Of a stretch of 6,887 bases of DNA, positions 1 through 5,532 are shown piece by piece. Within the stretch, counting starts at the first letter, position 1, and each line of letters opens with the position of its first letter. The stretch is from Candidatus Helarchaeota archaeon. Lineage in GTDB: Archaea > Asgardarchaeota > Lokiarchaeia > Helarchaeales > HEL-GB-A. The notes beneath the pieces are model-generated. The model had not been told where the DNA came from. It did no database searches and worked only from the letters and a program-made list of their open reading frames with translations. The position numbers and the translations under genes were made by a program. The stretch lies in assembly GCA_016840125.1 (NCBI GenBank), contig JAEOSY010000619.1:1-6887 (forward strand), given 5' to 3'.

Positions 1-51
1 CCACCGAAACCCGCACCCGAAGCACCAATAGAAAACTCAGCCGATTTTTGA
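1..51 (+). CDS. C-terminal tail of a Pro/Ala-rich protein (5' partial)
   Basis: The first base opens a frame that reads PPKPAPEAPIENSADF and ends at a TGA at 49-51. Only these 16 codons lie inside the window. The Pro/Ala/Glu-rich tail looks like a flexible C-terminus or linker and does not identify a family. It fits an upstream gene on the plus strand, convergent with the minus-strand ORF at 136-438. A T-rich stretch follows the stop and could act as its terminator. The frame could be chance because it is so short, but its composition and GC-rich codons differ from the AT-rich sequence that follows directly. Confidence 0.45.
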   Translation, partial: PPKPAPEAPIENSADF

Positions 52-135
52 TTTAATTTTTATCCAAAATAATAATTCCGTTTCACTCTTTGATTTGATC
101 AAGCTGAGTAGGTATAAATTCAAACTTCCAGTCAA

Positions 136-438
136 TTAAGAGTGTAGGGTGAGGGGGTTATAGATTAGCGTCATCAAAGCAGGGTCATTAGATTTGTATC
201 GTTGTGGACGCCTCACCTTTTTAATTTTTTTAGGGGTAGGAATAAACCTACCATAAAGGAATATAAAATATATCCCTTCAATATTTTTTAGAACCAATCC
301 AAGGATTGAAACCAGACAGCCCAAGAGAGCTGCAAAATAACCAATTAGGCTTAACTTTAAAAAGCCCGTCTTCCGTGTTACTATGAGAAATCTAGCTGGA
401 GCTAAACTTCCATAGTTCTCTTTTCTTTTTTGTTTCAT
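136..438 (-). CDS. Possible small membrane protein, unrecognised
   Basis: This 100-residue ORF starts at ATG 438-436 and stops at TAA 138-136. The N-terminus is basic (MKQKRKENYG). A hydrophobic stretch at about residues 30-50 (SLIGYFAALLGCLVSILGLV) would span a membrane, and a second short hydrophobic run follows (IYFIFLYG, about 56-63). The C-terminal third is basic and rich in Lys and Pro, so it is probably cytoplasmic or nucleic-acid-facing. The sequence GTGAT a few bases before the ATG is a weak Shine-Dalgarno candidate. I do not recognise a family. The base composition matches the left half of the window. The ORF could be spurious, but the well-defined hydrophobic segment argues modestly for a real gene. 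Confidence 0.4.
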   Translation of the reverse strand: MKQKRKENYGSLAPARFLIVTRKTGFLKLSLIGYFAALLGCLVSILGLVLKNIEGIYFIFLYGRFIPTPKKIKKVRRPQRYKSNDPALMTLIYNPLTLHS

Positions 439-587
439 TTCTAATCACTTTTTCAATGTTGTTGTCAATAACATCCTCGACCTTGAGGAATTTCGCCCTA
501 TAATCATTACCCTCACATCCCATAATTCTATTCACCCATCTTTAAATTTGTTTTTATGTTTTGAATCTAAGACAACCATATTTCATT

Positions 588-779
588 TCAATTTATAGAG
601 GTAACTTTTTCTTTCATATCCTCAAACACCCCCGAGATGTCCCCTGCAATTGCCCCGCGAGAAACCGAGCCGAGATAGTAATAACCTCCTAAAAAACTGT
701 GATTACAATTAGGATAACAATTCTTATAAAGTTTATAGTGTGTTTCCCTCCTAATGACTAATTTCCCCTCCCTTTCTCT
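588..779 (-). pseudogene. Possible gene remnant or leader ORF, no start codon
   Basis: On the minus strand a frame is open for 63 codons, from just after an in-frame TAG (782-780) to a TGA at 590-588. Its last 33 or so residues include GGYYYLGSVSRGAIAGDISG followed by VFEDMKEKVTSIN, which looks protein-like: a small-residue-rich segment and then a charged amphipathic end. The underlying bases are much more GC-rich than the surroundings. No ATG, GTG or TTG lies near the beginning of the protein-like part, although AGGAGGT occurs at 690-684. It could be the broken 3' end of a lost gene, a structured RNA that happens to be open, or chance. I recognise no family. Confidence 0.2.
723..738 (-). promoter_or_regulatory. 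Candidate leftward TATA boxes
   Basis: On the minus strand CTATAAAC (738-731) is followed directly by TTTATAAG (730-723). Both resemble archaeal TATA elements. A start site about 25 bases downstream would fall near 698-705, just ahead of the AGGAGGT at 690-684 and the GC-rich island. A transcript from here would reach the ORF at 438-136 only after a leader of about 260 bases, so it may instead serve the possible remnant or RNA at 588-690. The call rests on motif resemblance in AT-rich DNA. Confidence 0.25.
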
Positions 780-846
780 CTATTTTTGAAAGTATTAAAT
801 TTAGTTATGGATTAATATGTAAAAATTTAAAGTATTTAATCTAGAT

Positions 847-856
847 TTTTAAATTG
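847..856 (+). promoter_or_regulatory. Candidate TATA box of the wHTH/NrdD-like gene
   Basis: TTTTTAAATT lies about 45 bases before the ATG at 896. It would place a transcription start near 875-880 with a very short leader. It is preceded by the 10-bp palindrome AATCTAGATT (838-847) and followed by the inverted repeat TAATTT-AA-AAATTA (869-882). Either could be an operator for autoregulation. In DNA this AT-rich such matches arise easily by chance, so the exact position is uncertain. Confidence 0.25.
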
Positions 857-895
857 GATGATAGAAATTAATTTAAAAATTAGAGATGTAAAAAG

Positions 896-3196
896 ATGAC
901 ATTTGATATTGATGATTTGGGCTTGCCCAAAAAGGTGCTTTCGACGCTATCAAATTCGATTCGTGTCAATATTTTAAAATTATTGAGCCGTCAAAGTCCC
1001 TTAACTTTCACCCAAATTATGCAAACGATGAACTTAGAACCAACTTCTGATGCAGGCAGATTCGGATATCATCTTAGAGAATTAAAAAATTCCGATCTAA
1101 TCAAAGGCGATGAATCCGGCTATAGTCTAACTGAATTGGGTGAAAAAGTTGTTGAATTTGTTTGGAGTTTAATAGATTATACTCGTACTGAGATAACAAA
1201 AGAAATCCCGGTGAGAACCTCTGAGTACGCAATTGAACATTTTGACCGAAGTAAAATCACAAAATCTCTAATCCAAGAGGCTGGGGTTCCGGCTGACCTC
1301 GCGGAAGAAATCGCAAAAGATGCAGAGGAGCAATTAATGAATGCGAACGTGAAATATTTAACAGCTCCTTTGATTCGCGAGGTTGTCAATAGTATATTAG
1401 TTTTAAAGGGCCACGAGCAATATCGCCATAATTTAACGCGTCTTGGACTTCCACCACATGAAATACAGCGTTTAATTAAGGATCCCGCAATACGACCGCT
1501 GAATGCAAATCCAATATCTATTCAAAAAATGTTAAGTGATGCTGTTCTTGAACAATATTTGCTTTTAAATATCTTGCCACACAATGTTGCAGATGCTCAC
1601 CTTCGAGGAGATATTTCAATCCCTAATGCGAATAATTACATTCTCTGTCCAAGCTCAATTCAGCATGACCTGAAACCTTTCCTTTCAGAAGGACTCCACA
1701 CGTCAAGTCATTCCACCGCAGTTACTTTAAATCCTCCAAAATCGTTTTACCAAGCATTGATGCTATCAGCAAAACTTATCGAATTTTCACAAATTCAATT
1801 CTCCGGAATGCAATCAATTGACTTTTTTAATATTTTTTTAGCCCCTTACATTAAGGGTCTGTCTGATATAGAAATTAAAGAGAATCTTACGCTGTTTTTT
1901 AATGAATTAGGAAGTACCTATGCTGGAATTCGGGGTAATTTACCCTATAGTACTTTGAATTTCGAGTTCGAAATACCAAGTTTTTTATTAGATATACCTG
2001 TTGCTGGTTTAAATGATGGAGTTTACGGGGATTACGTAAATGAAACATTAAAACTTCTTGAAATGATTATAGAAGTTCTTTTTGAAGGTTCCCCTTATGG
2101 AAAGCCTTACTTTCTTCCGCATCAAGTCTTTAAAATTAGAAATTCAACGCTCAATAATTCTGAACTAGACTCAATTCTTACTAAACTTCATCAAGTTATT
2201 TTAAAATGGGGCACACCTCTTCTTGCTAATGTTACTCCTGAGTGGCAGACGAGTAATGTAAATTATACTGGACTGTTCGATCGGCTGGATACATCCTGGA
2301 AAGAGGATCCTGAACTAGATACTCTCAGAACTGGTAATTTAGATTCCGTTTTCATTAATTTACCACGAATTGCATACGAATCAAAACAAGATGATGATAA
2401 ATTCTTCGAATTACTCATGACAAAACTTAAATTAGTTACTTCTGCACTGACCATAAAAAGAAATCAAATATATACTCGAATTTTCGAGGACCATTTACTA
2501 CCTCTATTAACGTATAAAATTAAAGGCGAAAATTATTTTCGACTTGCGCATGCCACACAAGCTATAAGTTACATTGGTCTTCCAGAAGCAATTGAAATTC
2601 ATACTAACTTGAAATTATCATCGAAGAATGGATTGAAATTTGCTCAAAAAATCATCGAAATTCTGCAGAGATCAAAACAAGAAAATATCGACCTAACCGG
2701 ATTTAGATGGGTTCTTCGTCAACCCTTCTCCGCAAATTGGATTGAGCGTTATTTACAATTAGATAACAAGAGATTTGCTAAAGAATTAAAGATCAAAAAA
2801 GAGTTCAACTATTATAACACAGCAACTATTAATAGTAATCTCGCTTTATCTCTCTCTGATAGGATAAAATTAGAATCTTATTTTCATAAGTTCCTATCAG
2901 GTGGACATCTTCTGGAAATCCCGCTTTCAGAGGAATCAAAATCCTTAGAATCTCTAATGGAATGGACGAAAAGAATTTTTAATACACCCATTGGTCTTTT
3001 TACCTTTGCTCACGATTTTACTTTTTGTAACCATTGTGGAAAAACAGGAATAGGGACTCCGAAAAAATGTCCCCATTGTAACACCACAGAAAATATTAAT
3101 TACTTCAATAAATTAATGGGACCTTATCGTTCGTTCAAGAATTTATCAAAATCTGAACGTTTTGAAATCCAAAATCGACATAAATTTTCATTATAA
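896..3196 (+). CDS. wHTH + ATP-cone + inactive-looking NrdD-like protein, probable nucleotide-sensing regulator
   Basis: This protein has 766 residues. An in-frame TAG at 881-883 leaves ATG 896 as the first start; there is no strong Shine-Dalgarno. Residues about 9-90 form an ArsR-like winged helix (SNSIRVNILKLLSRQSPLTF onward, then GYHLRELKNSDLI and GYSLTELGEKV). Residues about 103-195 form an ATP-cone (FDRSKITKSLIQEAG, then TAPLIREVVNSILVLKG and YRHNLTRLGLP). The rest resembles the class III anaerobic ribonucleotide reductase NrdD: CPSSIQHDLKPFLSEGL (251-267), FEGSPYGKPYFLP (396-408), a kept INLPRIAYESK (487-497), and a C-terminal zinc knuckle with C711, C714, C725 and C728. Active NrdD has cysteines in the loop before the INLPR-type motif, one carrying the thiyl radical. 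Here residues 446-486 contain none, and C251 is the only cysteine outside the knuckle. The glycyl-radical site normally reads GY after an Arg-containing stretch; here it is KLMGPYRSF, with Gly742 kept but the Tyr replaced by Pro. I infer loss of catalysis and a role as a transcription factor sensing ATP, dATP or dNTPs. Family membership is fairly sure; the role is inferred. Confidence 0.85.
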   Translation: MTFDIDDLGLPKKVLSTLSNSIRVNILKLLSRQSPLTFTQIMQTMNLEPTSDAGRFGYHLRELKNSDLIKGDESGYSLTELGEKVVEFVWSLIDYTRTEITKEIPVRTSEYAIEHFDRSKITKSLIQEAGVPADLAEEIAKDAEEQLMNANVKYLTAPLIREVVNSILVLKGHEQYRHNLTRLGLPPHEIQRLIKDPAIRPLNANPISIQKMLSDAVLEQYLLLNILPHNVADAHLRGDISIPNANNYILCPSSIQHDLKPFLSEGLHTSSHSTAVTLNPPKSFYQALMLSAKLIEFSQIQFSGMQSIDFFNIFLAPYIKGLSDIEIKENLTLFFNELGSTYAGIRGNLPYSTLNFEFEIPSFLLDIPVAGLNDGVYGDYVNETLKLLEMIIEVLFEGSPYGKPYFLPHQVFKIRNSTLNNSELDSILTKLHQVILKWGTPLLANVTPEWQTSNVNYTGLFDRLDTSWKEDPELDTLRTGNLDSVFINLPRIAYESKQDDDKFFELLMTKLKLVTSALTIKRNQIYTRIFEDHLLPLLTYKIKGENYFRLAHATQAISYIGLPEAIEIHTNLKLSSKNGLKFAQKIIEILQRSKQENIDLTGFRWVLRQPFSANWIERYLQLDNKRFAKELKIKKEFNYYNTATINSNLALSLSDRIKLESYFHKFLSGGHLLEIPLSEESKSLESLMEWTKRIFNTPIGLFTFAHDFTFCNHCGKTGIGTPKKCPHCNTTENINYFNKLMGPYRSFKNLSKSERFEIQNRHKFSL

Positions 3197-3201
3197 TTCT
3201 C

Positions 3202-3208
3202 TTTTTTT
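3202..3208 (+). terminator. T-run terminator after the NrdD-like gene
   Basis: A run of seven T follows the TAA stop (3194-3196) by five bases, in a T-rich context. This is the usual simple archaeal terminator form and needs no hairpin. Confidence 0.4.
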
Positions 3209-3280
3209 AAGATCGTTCCTTCCAGAGGAAATTAAACTACATCTTTCAAAACAATATCTAAAAAATTTAATTATTATATC

Positions 3281-3296
3281 AAAAAAAGTTTATAAA
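3281..3296 (+). promoter_or_regulatory. BRE/TATA promoter of the small ORF or RNA
   Basis: An A-rich tract ending in G (3281-3288), suited to TFB recognition, is followed by the near-consensus TATA box TTTATAAA (3289-3296). Archaeal transcription usually starts about 25 bases downstream, which gives a start near 3317-3321, right at the left arm of the palindrome at 3322. It is the cleanest promoter in the window. Confidence 0.55.
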
Positions 3297-3321
3297 GGGA
3301 AATAAAGAGATTATAAATCCA

Positions 3322-3347
3322 CTCACGGAATCATAAGATTCCGTGAG
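3322..3347 (+). promoter_or_regulatory. Perfect 11-bp palindrome at the predicted transcription start
   Basis: The arms CTCACGGAATC (3322-3332) and GATTCCGTGAG (3337-3347) are exact reverse complements around a four-base centre, ATAA. No T-run follows directly, and it sits between a promoter and an ORF, so it is not an ordinary intrinsic terminator. It is either an operator covering the start site or a stable hairpin at the very 5' end of the transcript. The wHTH protein encoded directly upstream is an obvious candidate binder, by proximity only. A terminator-like or RNA-processing role is an alternative. Confidence 0.6.
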
Positions 3348-3393
3348 ATTACTGACTATTCTATTCTTCTTTAAAAGAAAGAGGGCGACAAAA

Positions 3394-3513
3394 ATGAGAA
3401 TCCGGACAGTTTCCCAATATTGGTATCATAAACGATTAATTAATGGTTTAACTGAAAAGGACCAAAAAGAAGCTCTAGAAAAAATAATCAAATTAAAAAT
3501 TAAACTTCGATAA
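3394..3513 (+). CDS. Small basic protein, 39 residues, unrecognised
   Basis: An ATG at 3394 opens a frame of 39 codons ending in TAA at 3511-3513. It begins MRIRTVSQYWYHKRLINGLT and ends in a Lys/Leu/Ile-rich stretch (EALEKIIKLKIKLR) that would form an amphipathic, strongly basic helix. AAGAGGGCG (3379-3387) lies a few bases before the ATG and is an acceptable ribosome-binding site. A clear promoter and a palindrome lie upstream, and T-rich sequence lies downstream, so the unit looks like an independent short transcript. It has no cysteines and no membrane segment. The basic helix could bind nucleic acid or a partner protein, but this is a guess. It may also be a chance frame in a non-coding RNA. 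Confidence 0.45.
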   Translation: MRIRTVSQYWYHKRLINGLTEKDQKEALEKIIKLKIKLR

Positions 3514-3563
3514 CAAGTCAGATGCACAAGAATAGTTCCAAATTTCTTTAAAATTTCCCCCAA

Positions 3564-3588
3564 TTCTTCTCTTTTATTTTTAATCTCT
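3564..3588 (+). terminator. T-rich terminator region after the small ORF
   Basis: A pyrimidine-rich stretch with several T-runs (CTTCTCTTTTATTTTTAATC and neighbours) lies about 50 bases after the small ORF. A further T7 run follows at 3629-3635 on the same strand. Together they would end plus-strand transcription before the convergent tnpB unit. Confidence 0.35.
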
Positions 3589-3640
3589 CTGAAACATTAT
3601 AATTTGCTAAAGCCTTAATCAACAGTTATTTTTTTATTTG

Positions 3641-3648
3641 AAAAAAAA
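3641..3648 (-). terminator. T8 terminator beyond the tnpB right end
   Basis: On the minus strand eight consecutive T lie about 20 bases past the predicted end of the element at 3668. Transcription through tnpB ending here would leave a short flank-derived tail on the RNA, about the length of a TnpB guide. Confidence 0.4.
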
Positions 3649-3651
3649 CGA

Positions 3652-3800
3652 ATATAATATTTTAGGTTTGAACTATTACTGCCTAAAGGCAGATGGTTTC
3701 CTCGTTCCTTGACCACTGCCCGCCGAAGCAGGTCTGACACGGTCTCCAGAGGCGTGACTTCCCGTAGTCCCTACGGTAGATCTGATCTTAACTCCTTGAT
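3652..3800 (-). ncRNA. Predicted omegaRNA (reRNA) with flank-encoded guide
   Basis: The RNA guiding TnpB normally overlaps the 3' end of tnpB, runs through the right end of the element and takes its guide from the flanking DNA. Three small hairpins occur here on the minus strand. CCGTA/TACGG lies at 3776-3762. CCTGC/GCGGG closes a TTCG tetraloop at 3732-3719. CTGCC/GGCAG around TTTA lies at 3692-3679, the classic IS605-type right-end palindrome. GTTCAA follows and should mark the end near 3668. The next 16 bases, ACCTAAAATATTATAT (3667-3652), would be the guide. The 5' boundary is a guess. The whole scaffold lies within the tnpB reading frame, whose stop is only about 8 bases before the element end. 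Confidence 0.55.
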
Positions 3801-5529
3801 TTTCGAGAATGCGTATTCCTTCCTGTTTTAGATTAATGGAGGCATTCACGTCTCGGTCATGCGTTGCCCCGCATGGACACGTCCAAGTGCGGTCACTCAG
3901 TTGCAGGTCATTGGCTATCTGACCGCAGACCGAGCACTGCTTGCTGGACGGGAAGAACCGATCCACTTTAATGAGATATTTGCCTTGCCTTGCCATTTTA
4001 TACTTTAAGTAGGTGGTGAATTGATTCCACGAAAAATCTAAAGTGACGGATTTGGATAACCCTTTATTGAACTGCTTCATCCCCTCAATATTCAAGTCTT
4101 CCAGAATGACCGCATCGCGCTGGATACTTAGGTCATGGGTGAGTTTATGCATCCAGTCCTTCTTCCGATTCTGGATCTTCTCGTAGAGTTTTGCCAACCT
4201 AACCCGTGCCTTCTCCCGATTCTGCGACCCGTTCTGTTTGCGGGAGAGCCGCCGATGTAGCCGCTTCAACTTGCGTTTTTGGGAGCGGTAGAAGCGGGGA
4301 TTGCTCAATTTTATTTTTTCGCTGACAAGGAAGTTCACGGCAGACATATCATATGCTTCGATCTTGTGAAGCTGAACTGAAGTAAGGGGTTGGACATTGC
4401 TCTCAAGCTCAACGAGGATAGCTGCAAAGAATATATCCTTTTGCGTCTTACTGATAGTGACTCTCTTAATCTTATAATTCATGTCTCTGTTATCGCGGTA
4501 CTTCATCCATCCCACTTTCGGGAGTTTGATCCGCTTGGCGGTTTGCTTCACCCGAATGCTATTATTCACATTTTTCGTTGTGTAGGTTTGCTTCCCCCTC
4601 TTTGATTTGAATTTGGGATAGCCGACCTTCCGCCCCTTCTTACGACCTTTTGAGAAGTTTTTAAATGCTTGGATGAGGTTATTCGTCGCCGATTGGAGGG
4701 CTGTGGAATCGACCTCCTTCAGGAAGGCGAACTCTTCTTTATACTGCGCTTCCGTCTTGTATTTATGGAGGTCTAATTTGTCTTTATCACCCTTCAGCTG
4801 CTCATAGACCTTCTTCCGTTCCTCTAGCATCTTATTGTAGAGAAACCGACAGCTCCCGAGGGTCTTATTGAGAAGGATCTCTTGTTCTTTATTTGGATAT
4901 ATTCTGACCTTGATCCCTTTAAATATCGTCTTCGGCGGTGTCTTGGATGCGTCCGAATCCTTACCCCCCTTGTTTGGTGTCTGAAGAGTTGCGTCCTGTG
5001 CCTGATTCTTTTTTTCTGTGTCCGTTTTCTTGACCGCCTGTTGGGAGGTGTGAAATACTTGCTCCTTTGGAATAGAGGGTGTTGTGATCCGTTCCGATGG
5101 AGCTAAGGCATTTCTGATAAGATGATCTTCATTTCCTCTTTTATACTCCTCATTTACACCTGTATAGCACCACGAACGGAATTTACCTTCGAGTGACTTG
5201 CTGGTTGCTTTTTGAGCTTCGGTTTCACATTCCGCCCTTGCTTTGGCTTCTTGAGGGGTTTCAGCTTTGGTAAAATCCACATCTGGGGGATTCGCGGTTT
5301 TAAATCCCACACAAGCTTCATAGTCTTTTGTATTATCAGTTATCTTAAGACAACTTTCTATATCCCTGAATATTTTACTGGGGGATTCTTTCAGAAACTC
5401 TGTTATACAGTTATCATTCACCTCCTCTTTCTCGGATGGTGAAACTGGGAGAGTATTAGCGAAAGTTCCGCAAAACCTTTCGGCTAGCTCCTCCTTCTTC
5501 CTCTGGGCTTTCTTCTTCCAGCTGGTCAT
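3668..5529 (-). mobile_element. IS200/IS605-family tnpB element, right end resolved, left end not
   Basis: The element carries tnpB only; no Y1 transposase (tnpA) is present. The right end is supported by the TTTA-loop palindrome at 3679-3692 and the GTTCAA end sequence, and by the GC drop directly beyond it. I could not find a matching left-end palindrome or a target motif upstream of tnpB, so 5529 only marks the start of the gene. The true left boundary may lie between 5530 and 5780 or outside the window. Without tnpA it would depend on a transposase supplied elsewhere. Confidence 0.55.
3676..5529 (-). CDS. tnpB: TnpB RNA-guided nuclease with an unusual N-terminal extension
   Basis: The protein has 617 residues, against roughly 400 for a typical TnpB. 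The TnpB part starts near residue 202 (FKGIKVRIYPNKEQEILLNK) and includes the wedge/helical region (SCRFLYNKMLEERKK, then GYPKFKSKRG). RuvC residues are present: D394 in EAYDMSAVNFLV, E477 in AVILEDLNIEGM, and D560 in HDRDVNAS. The first motif reads YDMS rather than the common GIDLG. A zinc site is formed by C532 and C535 with C551 and C553 (CPCG, one residue shorter than CxxC). The tail (VGTTGSHASGDRVRP) is the usual TnpB end that overlaps the guide RNA. Residues 1-200 are not TnpB: about 140 residues with six cysteines (C20, C41, C60, C73, C101, C121), then a Lys/Thr/Gln-rich linker (about 145-200). No Met lies near residue 202 to give a normal-length start. The nuclease is probably competent; the extension's function is unknown. 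Confidence 0.9.
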   Translation of the reverse strand: MTSWKKKAQRKKEELAERFCGTFANTLPVSPSEKEEVNDNCITEFLKESPSKIFRDIESCLKITDNTKDYEACVGFKTANPPDVDFTKAETPQEAKARAECETEAQKATSKSLEGKFRSWCYTGVNEEYKRGNEDHLIRNALAPSERITTPSIPKEQVFHTSQQAVKKTDTEKKNQAQDATLQTPNKGGKDSDASKTPPKTIFKGIKVRIYPNKEQEILLNKTLGSCRFLYNKMLEERKKVYEQLKGDKDKLDLHKYKTEAQYKEEFAFLKEVDSTALQSATNNLIQAFKNFSKGRKKGRKVGYPKFKSKRGKQTYTTKNVNNSIRVKQTAKRIKLPKVGWMKYRDNRDMNYKIKRVTISKTQKDIFFAAILVELESNVQPLTSVQLHKIEAYDMSAVNFLVSEKIKLSNPRFYRSQKRKLKRLHRRLSRKQNGSQNREKARVRLAKLYEKIQNRKKDWMHKLTHDLSIQRDAVILEDLNIEGMKQFNKGLSKSVTLDFSWNQFTTYLKYKMARQGKYLIKVDRFFPSSKQCSVCGQIANDLQLSDRTWTCPCGATHDRDVNASINLKQEGIRILENQGVKIRSTVGTTGSHASGDRVRPASAGSGQGTRKPSAFRQ

Positions 5530-5532
5530 CAG

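Larger units (their letters stand above)
439..895. other. Long AT-rich intergenic region with a GC-rich island
   Basis: This 457-base stretch separates the divergent genes at 136-438 and 896-3196. Most of it is AT-rich and probably holds the promoters of both. Two TATA-like elements face leftward at 723-738. A markedly GC-rich island lies at about 628-678. On the minus strand the island lies in an open frame (591-779), listed separately. A weak 5-bp inverted repeat (TCCTC/GAGGA) lies at 474-489. I found no tRNA, no CRISPR repeat and no convincing plus-strand gene. A 13-codon ATG frame at 637-678 is too short to support. Confidence 0.5.

Noticed and set aside
637..678. Plus-strand 13-codon ORF MSPAIAPRETEPR in the GC-rich island
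   Set aside because: It is too short, has no ribosome-binding site or promoter, and lies opposite the more convincing minus-strand frame.
1177..2454. Minus-strand ORFs of 63-70 codons inside the NrdD-like gene
   Set aside because: They are antisense to a well-supported 766-codon gene and are Ser-rich shadow frames.
3322..3347. Palindrome as a rho-independent-type terminator of the NrdD-like gene
   Set aside because: It has no T-run after it and lies downstream of a new promoter; a T7 run directly after the stop at 3196 is the better terminator.
4882..5442. Plus-strand ORFs inside tnpB rich in Cys, Phe and Leu
   Set aside because: They are antisense shadows of the conserved tnpB frame, with improbable composition.
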